Positions 24,771 through 32,676 of a DNA stretch of 54,947 nt are shown in pieces. Numbering within the stretch: position 1 is the stretch's first letter; each line of letters opens with the position of its first letter. Position numbers and translations under genes: made by a program. Origin of the DNA: Microcella sp. (lineage in GTDB: Bacteria > Actinomycetota > Actinomycetes > Actinomycetales > Microbacteriaceae); assembly GCA_030158585.1 (NCBI GenBank), contig JAOASR010000067.1, forward strand, positions 2,328-57,274. Direction: 5' to 3'. Below the pieces are notes generated by a model. That model was not told the DNA's origin and searched no databases. It saw only the letters and a list, made by a program, of their open reading frames with translations.

Positions 24771-25667
24771 TCAGCCGGCGACCGCGCGGGCGAGCACGTC
24801 GCGCACCGCGACGATCGCGGGGCGCGACGCCGACGAGCGGCGCGCGGCCGTGAACACCTCGCGCGACGGTGAGCCCGGCAGGTCGACGAGCCGCACCGAC
24901 GGGCGCCCGCCCATCCAGAGCAGGTCGGGCAGCAGGGCGACCGCGTGCCCCGCCTCGATGAGCCGCACGTGCGCCTGCAGGTCGGCCGTCTCGAAGCGCA
25001 CGTCGGGCTCGAAGCCCGCGAGCCGGCACTGCTGCTCGGCCCAGTGGCGTGACGCGGTGCCGCGCGGCTCCATGACCCAGGCGGCGTCGGCCGCGTCGGC
25101 GAGCGAGGTGAGCGCAGCATCCGCCCGAATGCCCAGCCGCAGGGCGTCGCGATGCAGCGGCACGCGGTCGAGCTCGCGCCGCAGCGGGGCGGCGTGCGCG
25201 GGGTACTGCTCGGCGATGACGAGGTCGAACTCGCGCGCCCACACCTCGTCGAGCGCCGATTCGGGTTCGCGCTGCGTCACCTCGACACGCAGCGATGGAT
25301 GCTCCGCCTCGAGCAGCGACAGCGCGCGGGGCACGATGCCGAGCGCCGCCGACTGGAACACCGCGAGCCGCACGGTTCCCCGCAGCGGCTCGTCCGCGGC
25401 GACGGCGACGGATGCTCCCAGCGCCGATTCGAGGCGCTCCATCTCGTCGAGGACGCGGCCCGCACCCTCGGCGAGCAGCTCGCCCTGCGGGGTCAGCTGC
25501 ACGCCGCGGCCGACGCGCTCGAGCAGGGGAACCCCCGCCTCGAGCTCGAGCTGCGCGAGCTGCTGCGAGATCGTCGACGGGCTGTACGAGAGGGCGCGCG
25601 CGACGGCGTGCAGACTGCCGCGGCGCTGCACCTCGCGCAGCAGGCTGAGGCGGCGCAGATCGAGCAC
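24771..25667 (-). CDS. LysR-family regulator, probable regulator of putA
   Basis: 298 residues starting at GTG 25667, with AAGGAGG 5 nt upstream; an ORF extension to 25751 has no such site. N-terminal winged HTH (LDLRRLSLLREVQRRGSLHAVARALSYSPSTISQQLAQLE), linker helix, then an effector-binding domain (GTVRLAVFQSAALGIVPRAL...). Divergent from putA with a symmetric 23-bp element between them, so proline or a related metabolite is a plausible effector. It may activate putA and repress itself; this is inference from the arrangement. Confidence 0.88.
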   Translation of the reverse strand: MLDLRRLSLLREVQRRGSLHAVARALSYSPSTISQQLAQLELEAGVPLLERVGRGVQLTPQGELLAEGAGRVLDEMERLESALGASVAVAADEPLRGTVRLAVFQSAALGIVPRALSLLEAEHPSLRVEVTQREPESALDEVWAREFDLVIAEQYPAHAAPLRRELDRVPLHRDALRLGIRADAALTSLADAADAAWVMEPRGTASRHWAEQQCRLAGFEPDVRFETADLQAHVRLIEAGHAVALLPDLLWMGGRPSVRLVDLPGSPSREVFTAARRSSASRPAIVAVRDVLARAVAG

Positions 25668-25681
25668 GGGGCCTCCTTGCA

Positions 25682-25704
25682 ATTGTTCGATCAGACCGAA
25701 CAAT
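25682..25704. promoter_or_regulatory. Candidate LysR operator between lysR and putA
   Basis: ATTGTTCG (25682-25689), 7-nt spacer, CGAACAAT (25697-25704): a perfect 8-bp dyad in the only AT-rich part of the divergent region, 15 bp upstream of the regulator's start. Confidence 0.75.
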
Positions 25705-25826
25705 ACTGTGCGCAAATGCTCGCTTTTCTCGACGCGCCGCCCGGCGCACACTGAGACTCATCGGGCCCCGCGGCGCCGTGCGGTGTGCGCACGGCCGGGC
25801 CCCTCAGCACGGAGGCTGACAGGCTG

Positions 25827-28800
25827 ATGACCATGAGCACCCCGATCGATCACCCGCTCGACAGCTCACGCGACGGCGCCGGCGACGGCACCCACAGCGG
25901 CACCGACAACGGCGCAGCCATGACGCGGCCCGACGCGCCCGCCCAGAGCGCCGTGCACGACGTCACTCGCGACCTCGACTCCCTCGCCCCGCTCGCCGAC
26001 GAGGCCGTCGCGCTCGTGCGCCGCTGGCTCGACGAGGCCGGCGGGGCCAAGCCCGACGCCGCGGCCGCACGCCTCGCCGGTCTGCTCAAAGACCCCGACG
26101 GCCTGCACTTCGCGATCGGCTTCGTCGACCGCGTCGCCCGGCCCGAAGACCTGCGCGTCGCCGCCCGCAACCTCGAAGAGCTCAGCGAGCGCATCCCTCG
26201 TTTCCTCCCCGCGCCGCTGCGCGGCCTCATCGCCGTCGGCGGCGGGTTCGCGCGCTTCCTGCCGAACCCGATCATCCCGATCTCGCGCCGCGTGCTGCGC
26301 AGCATGGTCGGCCACCTCATCGTCGACGCGAGCGACGCCAAGCTCGGCGCGACGCTGACGAAGCTGCGCGAGAACGGCGACCGACTCAACATCAACCTGC
26401 TCGGCGAGGCGGTGCTGGGCGACGCGGAGGCGGACAAGCGCCTGGCGGGCATCCACGCCCTCGTCGCTCGCGACGACGTCGACTACGTGTCGGTCAAGGT
26501 CTCGTCGATCGTCAGCCAGCTGTCGATGTGGGCGTTCGACGAGACCGTCACGCGCGTCGTCGAGCGTCTCGTGCCGCTCTACGAGGAGGCGTCGCGCACG
26601 GGCACGTTCCTCAACCTCGACATGGAGGAGTTCCGCGACCTCGACCTCACGATCGCCGTCTTCGAGCGCCTGCTCGACCGGCCGTCGCTGCAGCAGTACG
26701 AGGCCGGCATCGTGCTGCAGGCGTACCTGCCCGAGGCGGTTCCGGCGCTCGAGCGGCTCACCGCGTGGGCGCAGCGCCGCCGGGCCCTCGGCGGCGCGGG
26801 CATCAAGGTGCGCGTCGTCAAGGGCGCGAACCTCGCCATGGAGCGCGTCGACGCCGCCGTGCACGGCTGGCCCGTCGCGGTGCTGCCGAGCAAGCAGGCG
26901 AGCGACGCCAACTACAAGCGCGTGCTCGAGCTCGCCCTGCGCCCCGACCGCGTCGACGCCGTGCGCATCGGCGTCGCGGGCCACAACCTGTTCGACATCG
27001 CCTGGGCGCACCTGCTCGCCGGCTCGCGCGGGGTCGCGAATCGCGTCGAGTTCGAGATGCTGCTCGGCATGGCGCCCGACCAGACCGAGGCGGTGCGCCG
27101 CACGGTCGGCTCGCTGCTGCTCTACACGCCCGTCGTGCACCCGGAGGACTTCGAGTCGGCCATCAGCTACCTGATCCGCCGCCTCGAGGAGAACGCGAGC
27201 ACCGAGAACTTCCTCTCCGGCGCCTTCGAGCTCGCGAACTCGCACCAGATCTTCGCGCGAGAGCAGGGCCGCTTCCTCGCCTCGCTCGCCGACCTCATCG
27301 ATCACCCGGGCGCGCCGGAAGCGCACCGCGTGCAGAACCGGCTGACGGGGGCGGATGCTGCGCGCGAGCTGCCCCTCGGGGCGTCGCTCGACTCCGTGGG
27401 TGTGCGCGAGAACTTCGACAACGAGCCCGACACCGACCCGGCGCTGCCCGCCAACCGGGAGTGGGGCCGCGCGATCCTCGCGCGCGCCGCCACGACGCAG
27501 CTGGGTGCCGACGCCGTGGCCGCCGCCGCGATCGCGACGCCGTCGGCCCTGGAGCGCGAGATCGCGGATGCCCGCACCGCAGCATCCACCTGGGCCTCGC
27601 GCTCGGCCGACGATCGCGCCGACGTGCTGCACGCCGCGGGCCGCATGATGGCCGCGCGTCGCGCCGAACTGCTCGAGGTCATGGTCGCCGAGGCGGGCAA
27701 GACGCTCGCCGAGGGCGACCCCGAGATCAGTGAGGCGATCGACTTCGCCCACTACTACGCCGAGAGCGCGCGCGAGCTGTCGCGCGTCGACGGGGCGCGC
27801 TTCGAGCCGGTGCGGTTGACGGTCGTCGTGCCGCCGTGGAACTTCCCGGTCGCGATTCCGGCCGGTGGGGTGCTGGCGGCGCTCGCCGCGGGCAGTGCCG
27901 TCATCATCAAGCCGGCGCCGCAGGTGCGCCGCTGCGCCGCGGTCATGGTGCAGGCGCTGTGGGATGCGGGCGTGCCGCGAGACGTGCTGCGGTTCGTCGA
28001 CGTGCCCGAGAACGCGCTCGGCCAGCAGCTCATGAGCCACCCGGCCGTCGACCGCGTCGTGCTCACGGGAGCCTTCGAGACGGCGGCGCTGTTCCGCTCG
28101 TGGCGCGCCGACCTGCCGCTGCTCGCCGAGACGAGCGGCAAGAACGCGATCGTCGTGACGCCCTCGGCCGACTTCGATCTCGCCGCCGCTGACCTCGCGC
28201 GCTCGGCGTTCGGCCATGCGGGGCAGAAGTGCTCGGCGGCGTCGCTCGGCATTCTCGTCGGGTCGGTCGCCGATTCGCCGGCGTTCCGCCGTCAGCTGGT
28301 GGATGCTGTGCGCACGCTGCGCGTCGGCTCGCCCCTCGACCCCACCACGGTCGTCGGCCCACTCATCGAGCCCGCGGCCGGCAAGCTGCTGCGCGCCCTG
28401 ACGGAGCTCGCGCCGGGGGAGGAGTGGCTCATCGAGCCGCGCCAGCTCGACGACTCGGGGCGGCTCTGGTCGCCGGGAGTGCGGCTGGGCGTCGCGCCGG
28501 GCAGCGAGTTCCACACCACGGAGTACTTCGGGCCCGTACTGGGCCTCATGCGCGCGCGCGACCTCGACGAGGCGCTCGAGCTGCAGAACACGACGCCGTT
28601 CGGGCTCACGGCGGGGCTGCACTCGCTCGACGCGTCCGAGGTCGACCACTGGGCCGAGCGCGTCGAGGCCGGCAACCTTTACGTCAACCGCGGCATCACG
28701 GGCGCGATCGTGCGCCGCCAGCCGTTCGGAGGCTGGAAGCGCTCGAGCGTCGGCGGCTCGACGAAGGCCGGGGGGCCGTCGTACGTGGGCGGGTTCGGCA

Positions 28801-29477
28801 CGTGGATGCCCGTCGCGCGCTCGCCGAAGCAGAACCTGAGCTTCCGGGGCCTGAGCGCGCCGGTGCGCCGCGTCCTCGAGGCGGCGCAGCCGGGGCTCGA
28901 CTTCACGGGGTTCGACTTTGCGCGGGCGGGGGCCCTCTCGGATGAGCGCGCGTGGGCCGACGAGTTCGGAGTCTCGCGCGACGTGAGCGACCTCGGCGTC
29001 GAGCGCAACGTGCTGCGGTACCGGGCCTGCTCGTCGCCCGTGGTGGTGCGCCTGGCGGCCGGGGGGTCGGTGGGCTCGCTCGTGCGCGTGCTGCTCGCCG
29101 CGGTGCGGGCGGGGGCGCCCGTCGCGGTGTCGACGCCGATCGCGCTGCCGTCGGCGCTGCTGTCGCTCGCGGAGGAGTTCGACTCGCCGCTCGCCGCGGC
29201 CTCGTTCGTGATCGAGAGCGATGCGGCGTTCACGGAGCGCGTCGTCGCGGAGCGGCCCGCGCGCATCCGCCTCATCGGTGCGGAGAGCGGTGCGGCAGAT
29301 CAGGCGCGCGAGCTCTTCGCCGCCCTCGACGGAGACCCCGACGTCGCGATCTGGTCGGGCCCCGTCACGGCCGCGGGCCGCGTCGAGCTGCTGCCGTTGG
29401 TGCGCGAGCAGTCGGTGAGCGTCACGGCGCACCGCTTCGGCAACCCGTACCCGGCGCTCGCCGAGCTGCCGCTGTAG
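25827..29477 (+). CDS. putA: Bifunctional proline dehydrogenase / L-glutamate gamma-semialdehyde dehydrogenase
   Basis: About 1216 residues from ATG 25827 (GGAGG 11 nt upstream; ATG 25833 and GTG 25785 are alternatives). The proline dehydrogenase barrel covers roughly 130-480 (DYVSVKVSSIVSQLS, FLNLDMEEFRDLDLT, IKVRVVKGANLAMER, RIGVAGHNLFDIAWAHLLA). The aldehyde dehydrogenase spans about 570-1040, with PPWNFPVAIPAGG, the general base in LAETSGKN (Glu768) and the nucleophile in HAGQKCSAAS (Cys802). A further ~190-residue C-terminal segment ending in VTAHRFGNPYPALAELPL matches the extra ALDH-like domain of longer PutA types. No N-terminal ribbon-helix-helix DNA-binding domain, so regulation is probably left to the divergent LysR. 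Oxidises proline to glutamate, with electrons going to FAD and NAD+. Confidence 0.95.
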   Translation: MTMSTPIDHPLDSSRDGAGDGTHSGTDNGAAMTRPDAPAQSAVHDVTRDLDSLAPLADEAVALVRRWLDEAGGAKPDAAAARLAGLLKDPDGLHFAIGFVDRVARPEDLRVAARNLEELSERIPRFLPAPLRGLIAVGGGFARFLPNPIIPISRRVLRSMVGHLIVDASDAKLGATLTKLRENGDRLNINLLGEAVLGDAEADKRLAGIHALVARDDVDYVSVKVSSIVSQLSMWAFDETVTRVVERLVPLYEEASRTGTFLNLDMEEFRDLDLTIAVFERLLDRPSLQQYEAGIVLQAYLPEAVPALERLTAWAQRRRALGGAGIKVRVVKGANLAMERVDAAVHGWPVAVLPSKQASDANYKRVLELALRPDRVDAVRIGVAGHNLFDIAWAHLLAGSRGVANRVEFEMLLGMAPDQTEAVRRTVGSLLLYTPVVHPEDFESAISYLIRRLEENASTENFLSGAFELANSHQIFAREQGRFLASLADLIDHPGAPEAHRVQNRLTGADAARELPLGASLDSVGVRENFDNEPDTDPALPANREWGRAILARAATTQLGADAVAAAAIATPSALEREIADARTAASTWASRSADDRADVLHAAGRMMAARRAELLEVMVAEAGKTLAEGDPEISEAIDFAHYYAESARELSRVDGARFEPVRLTVVVPPWNFPVAIPAGGVLAALAAGSAVIIKPAPQVRRCAAVMVQALWDAGVPRDVLRFVDVPENALGQQLMSHPAVDRVVLTGAFETAALFRSWRADLPLLAETSGKNAIVVTPSADFDLAAADLARSAFGHAGQKCSAASLGILVGSVADSPAFRRQLVDAVRTLRVGSPLDPTTVVGPLIEPAAGKLLRALTELAPGEEWLIEPRQLDDSGRLWSPGVRLGVAPGSEFHTTEYFGPVLGLMRARDLDEALELQNTTPFGLTAGLHSLDASEVDHWAERVEAGNLYVNRGITGAIVRRQPFGGWKRSSVGGSTKAGGPSYVGGFGTWMPVARSPKQNLSFRGLSAPVRRVLEAAQPGLDFTGFDFARAGALSDERAWADEFGVSRDVSDLGVERNVLRYRACSSPVVVRLAAGGSVGSLVRVLLAAVRAGAPVAVSTPIALPSALLSLAEEFDSPLAAASFVIESDAAFTERVVAERPARIRLIGAESGAADQARELFAALDGDPDVAIWSGPVTAAGRVELLPLVREQSVSVTAHRFGNPYPALAELPL

Positions 29478-29534
29478 GGCGGCCGCGGTCGTTCGGCGGG
29501 CGCTATCGCTCTCGTCCGACTCGCGTCTGGCGTC

Positions 29535-29589
29535 CTTCGACAAGTACGGACGCGGCGAACACTCTTCACTCGTTCCGTACTTGTCGAAG
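29535..29589. terminator. 16-bp perfect stem between convergent genes
   Basis: CTTCGACAAGTACGGA (29535-29550) pairs perfectly with 29574-29589 around a 23-nt loop. It lies between putA (+) and the GntR gene (-), so it can stop both. The CTTCGACAAG/CTTGTCGAAG core also resembles a dispersed palindrome I recall from related genomes. Confidence 0.75.
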
Positions 29590-29624
29590 CGTGCCGGGTG
29601 CGCCGGCGCGCGGGCTGCGGCGGC

Positions 29625-29981
29625 TCAGGCTCGCAGCGCGGCGCGCACGAGGGCGAGTGCGGCGTCATCAGCGAGGCCGAGGCGGCGGATGCGGTCGGCG
29701 AACTGGCGCGCAGCATCCTGAGCCTGGCGCTCGGTCGGGTCGCCCTGCGGCGCGACGAACGAGCCGGCGCGACCGCGAGTCTCGATGATGCCGTCGGCCT
29801 CGAGCTCGCGGTAGGCGCGCGCGACGGTGTTGACGGCGAGGCCGAGCTCCTCGGCGAGGGCGCGCACGGTCGGCAGCTTCGCGCCGCCCGTCAGCGCTCC
29901 CGACGCGACCGCGTCGCGCACCTGCACGCGCAGCTGCTCGAACGGCGGCGTCGCCGAGCGCGGGTCGATCGTGACGATCAT
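29625..29981 (-). CDS. GntR-family regulator, YtrA type
   Basis: 118 residues. N-terminal winged HTH with the GntR signature FEQLRVQVRDAVASGALTGGAKLPTVRALAEELGLAVNTVARAYRELEADGIIETR, then a short C-terminal helical tail of only ~45 residues, which defines the YtrA subfamily. The ATG overlaps the stop of the upstream membrane protein gene (ATGA), so they form one operon. YtrA-type regulators usually repress their own operon. A TGTA-N4-TACA dyad in the promoter at 30961 is the likely site. Confidence 0.9.
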   Translation of the reverse strand: MIVTIDPRSATPPFEQLRVQVRDAVASGALTGGAKLPTVRALAEELGLAVNTVARAYRELEADGIIETRGRAGSFVAPQGDPTERQAQDAARQFADRIRRLGLADDAALALVRAALRA

Positions 29982-30895
29982 GATGCGATGGTCCCAGATT
30001 CCGGCTGCGGTGCGGGCCACAGTGCGCGCCGGAAGTGCCGCGTCGTGCGGTGATCGAGCATGACGATGAGCATCACGATCGCGAGTGCGAGCGTCGCGTA
30101 TACGGCGACGCCCGAGACGACGCTCGCCATGTTCGGGTCGGGCAGGGCGCCTCTCGCGAGCTCTGCAGCGAGGAGAGGAACCGCGATCATCGCGGGCAGC
30201 GCCGGCACCGCGAGCAGATCGCGCACGCTCTCGGCGCGCAGCGCGTCGCTCCACGCGAGAGTCGCGGCATCACCGCTCAACGGTCGCATCGCGGCGATCG
30301 CTCGGCTCGCCACGACCCACATCGCGAGAAGAGCGGCCGCGATCGCGGCGAGGGATGACCCTAGAGCCGTCCACGAGGTCGCCCCGTCAGGTGCAGGCGT
30401 CACGCCCGACGTGACGACCTGGAGGGCGGCGAGCGAGACCGCGACCGCGACCACGCCGACCACGAGCCCGATGGCACGTGAAGGCACGAGATCGGTGATC
30501 TTCACGCGCTCGAGGCGAGCGACCGGGTTGCCGAAGCTCGTGCGGCGCGGGTCGATCATCACGACTGCGACCGCCACGGCTCCCGCTACCGCGAAGCTGA
30601 CCGGCGCGATGAGCTGCGAGAGAGAAGACGCTCCGGCGCCGCTGCCGGCTCCGACCACCAGGAACCCCGCGACCCACGCGAGAGCGAACGCCCACGACCA
30701 TGCACCCTGCCGGCGCGCCACGACTCGGAGCAGCTCGGGCTCGAGAGCTTCGGGCACCGCGAGGTCGACCCGGGTCGAGAGTGCGAGCAGCTGCTTCTGC
30801 CGCCAGGCGAGCGACCGCGTGCGCACGAGGGCGACCGCGAACAGCACCGCGAAAGCGGCGACGGGGATCGCGATCCACAGCACCACGTCGTTCAT
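29978..30895 (-). CDS. Polytopic membrane protein of the GntR operon
   Basis: 305 residues from ATG 30895; a TTG at 30973 would add 26 residues but would cross the promoter-like DNA. About seven to eight hydrophobic segments, the first at residues 5-23, with a cytoplasmic loop containing RTRSLAWRQKQLLALSTRVDLAVPEA and a second at MIDPRRTSFGNPVARLERVKITDLVPSRA. YtrA-type regulators usually govern ABC exporters; here there is no ATPase, only this membrane protein. I do not recognise the family. The start overlaps the stop of a 12-codon leader ORF. Confidence 0.75.
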   Translation of the reverse strand: MNDVVLWIAIPVAAFAVLFAVALVRTRSLAWRQKQLLALSTRVDLAVPEALEPELLRVVARRQGAWSWAFALAWVAGFLVVGAGSGAGASSLSQLIAPVSFAVAGAVAVAVVMIDPRRTSFGNPVARLERVKITDLVPSRAIGLVVGVVAVAVSLAALQVVTSGVTPAPDGATSWTALGSSLAAIAAALLAMWVVASRAIAAMRPLSGDAATLAWSDALRAESVRDLLAVPALPAMIAVPLLAAELARGALPDPNMASVVSGVAVYATLALAIVMLIVMLDHRTTRHFRRALWPAPQPESGTIAS

Positions 30896-30930
30896 CGGAT
30901 GCTCGCAACGACGATCACTGAGCTCGACAT
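30892..30930 (-). CDS. 12-codon leader ORF coupled to the membrane protein gene
   Basis: ATG at 30930 preceded by a strong ribosome binding site (GAGGAG, 5 nt spacing), encoding MSSSVIVVASIR. Its TGA (30894-30892) overlaps the ATG of the membrane protein gene, which has no ribosome binding site of its own. This suggests translational coupling or a leader peptide. Confidence 0.5.
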   Translation of the reverse strand: MSSSVIVVASIR

Positions 30931-30960
30931 GAGCACTCCTCTGTTCGCGGTTCGAATCAA

Positions 30961-30972
30961 TGTAGCAATACA
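30961..30972. promoter_or_regulatory. Candidate YtrA-type operator TGTA-GCAA-TACA
   Basis: TGTA (30961-30964) and TACA (30969-30972) are symmetric and overlap a minus-strand promoter-like stretch 31 bp upstream of the leader ORF. Confidence 0.5.
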
Positions 30973-31028
30973 AAACCGCGCTGTCGAGCGCTCAGGCGAT
31001 CAACCCCGACGAGGCAACGCCCGCGCGC

Positions 31029-32495
31029 CTAGACCCCGGCGTGCCGCTCGAGGAACCCGTACACCTCGGTGCGATCCACCCCCGGCAGCGTCTCGCGCGG
31101 CATCGCGGCGAGCAGCGACGAGTTGATGCGCGCCTGTGGGCGAGCCGCGCCGGCCCAGCGGGCGGCGAGCTCGGGCGGAGCATCCTGACAGCACGACGCA
31201 TCGGGGCACGTCGACTCACCGCGCCGCGTGGTCTCGCGCCCGCGGAACCACTTCACGTGCGCGAAGGGCGTGCCCACCGAGATCGAGAACTCGCCCGCCG
31301 AGCCCGATTCGATGCGCGAGGTGCACCAGTAGGTTCCGGTCGGCTTGTCGGTGTACTGGTGGAACGGGCTGAACCGGTCGGGCTCGTCGAACACCTGCCG
31401 CGCCGACCACTTCCGGCACACGCTCTGCCCCTCGACGGCGCCGAGCGCGTCGGTCGGGAAGCGCACCGAGTCGTTCTCGTACGCCTTCGACAGCACTCCC
31501 GCCGCCGAGACCTTGAGGAAGTGCACGGGGATTCCGAGGTGCTCTGTCGCGAGGTTCGTGAACCGATGCGCGGCCGTCTCGTACGACACGGCGAAGCGGT
31601 CGCGCAGATCCTCGACCGAGAGCTCGCGCTTCGCCTTGGCCGCCTGCAGGAACGCGACCGCGTCGGCCTCGGCGACGAGCAGCGCGCCCGCGAGGTAGTT
31701 CGTCTCGACGCGCTGCCGCAGGAACTCGGCGTACGACGTCGGCTCGGGACGCTGCAGCACGTGCGCCGCGAGCGCCTGCAGCAGGTTCGTGCGCGGGTCG
31801 CGCCCCGGAGCGTTCTGCACCGGCAGGTAGATGCGCCCGTTCTCGAGGTCGGTAATCGTGCGCGTCGAGCTCGGCAGGTCGGTGACGTAGTGCAGAGAGA
31901 AGCCCAGGTGCGCGGCGAGCTCGGCGGCGAGGCGCTGCGACAGCGGCCCACCCGTGTGCCCGATCGCTTTCAGCAGCCCCGCGGCCGTCTGCTCGAGCTC
32001 GCCGAAGTAGTTGCCGCGCGCCCGCATCTCGCCGCGCAGCTCGGCGTTCGCGCGCCGCGCCTCCTCGGGCGTCGCCGCGCGCTCGCGGTGCACGCGCTCG
32101 AGCTCGGCATGCAACGACAGGATCGTGCGCATCGCGTCGTCCGACAGCGATTTCCGCACGGGCAGGGCGGGGATGCCCAGGGCCGAGAACAGCGGACCCT
32201 CCTGGACGCGCATCAACGCGATCTCGAGCGCCGCCCGCCCGGTGGGAGCCTCGGAGCTCAGCAGCTTCTCGAGGCTCACGTCGAGCGCCCGCGCGATCGC
32301 CTGCAGCTCGCCGAGCTTCGCCTCGCGCTTGCCGTTCTCGAGCACCGAGACGTGCGAGGTCGCGACGCCGATGCGCTCACCCAGCTCGGCGAGAGTCAGG
32401 CCCGCGTCGGAGCGGAGCTGGCGGATGCGGCGGCCGAGGGTGAGGGAATCGAGCACCTCTTCAGCGTGGCCGGGGGACTGAGCGCGGTCGAGCAT
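31029..32495 (-). CDS. ramB: RamB-like XRE-family regulator of acetate/short-chain acid metabolism
   Basis: 488 residues. An N-terminal XRE helix-turn-helix (RRIRQLRSDAGLTLAELGERIGVATSHVSVLENGKREAKLGELQAIARAL) is followed by a long IrrE-like/DUF2083 region, in which the zinc-peptidase motif is degenerate (AAHVLQR). A Cys-rich C-terminus follows (CRKW, YWCTSR, STCPDASCCQD). This is the architecture of corynebacterial RamB and mycobacterial relatives, which control glyoxylate-cycle genes. Divergence from malate synthase supports that role. Start at ATG 32495; an in-frame ATG at 32531 with TATGCT nearby is an alternative. Confidence 0.85.
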   Translation of the reverse strand: MLDRAQSPGHAEEVLDSLTLGRRIRQLRSDAGLTLAELGERIGVATSHVSVLENGKREAKLGELQAIARALDVSLEKLLSSEAPTGRAALEIALMRVQEGPLFSALGIPALPVRKSLSDDAMRTILSLHAELERVHRERAATPEEARRANAELRGEMRARGNYFGELEQTAAGLLKAIGHTGGPLSQRLAAELAAHLGFSLHYVTDLPSSTRTITDLENGRIYLPVQNAPGRDPRTNLLQALAAHVLQRPEPTSYAEFLRQRVETNYLAGALLVAEADAVAFLQAAKAKRELSVEDLRDRFAVSYETAAHRFTNLATEHLGIPVHFLKVSAAGVLSKAYENDSVRFPTDALGAVEGQSVCRKWSARQVFDEPDRFSPFHQYTDKPTGTYWCTSRIESGSAGEFSISVGTPFAHVKWFRGRETTRRGESTCPDASCCQDAPPELAARWAGAARPQARINSSLLAAMPRETLPGVDRTEVYGFLERHAGV

Positions 32496-32518
32496 GCGAC
32501 GAGCATCCCACACCGGCC

Positions 32519-32587
32519 TTTTCGGAAGCATAGAAAAACACGCATATTTCAGTCCTTCTTCGGGGATGCGCACGCCCGTTCTTCGGG
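32519..32587. promoter_or_regulatory. Divergent ramB-aceB regulatory region
   Basis: Contains an AT-rich stretch (32528-32550) and the direct repeat TTCTTCGGG at 32556-32564 and 32579-32587, plus a related TTTTCGGAAG at 32519-32528. Candidate regulator-binding and promoter elements. The aceB leader is about 100 nt. Confidence 0.45.
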
Positions 32588-32676
32588 AAGTGTGAGTGTC
32601 ACGGCGGCACCGTGCCGACCGAAGCGAGAGCCGCACGACACGCGGCGCGACACGACTCATCACGGGACGAGACATC

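Noticed and set aside
25866-29543. 1225-codon open frame antisense to putA
   Set aside because: It mirrors the strongly GC3-biased putA gene, has low-complexity Arg/Ala/Glu/Gly composition, no domain motifs and no plausible start. It is a shadow of the real gene, as are the long antisense frames at 708-2510, 2651-5236, 6802-8220 and 7848-9566.
30946-30960. tRNA-like GGTTCGAATC
   Set aside because: The T-loop-like word is isolated. There is no acceptor stem, D-arm or anticodon arm around it, and the region is explained by the GntR operon promoter.
30971-30973. TTG start for the membrane protein gene
   Set aside because: It would place the promoter-like TGTA-N4-TACA element and the leader ORF inside the coding region, and the 26 extra residues do not look like part of the membrane protein.
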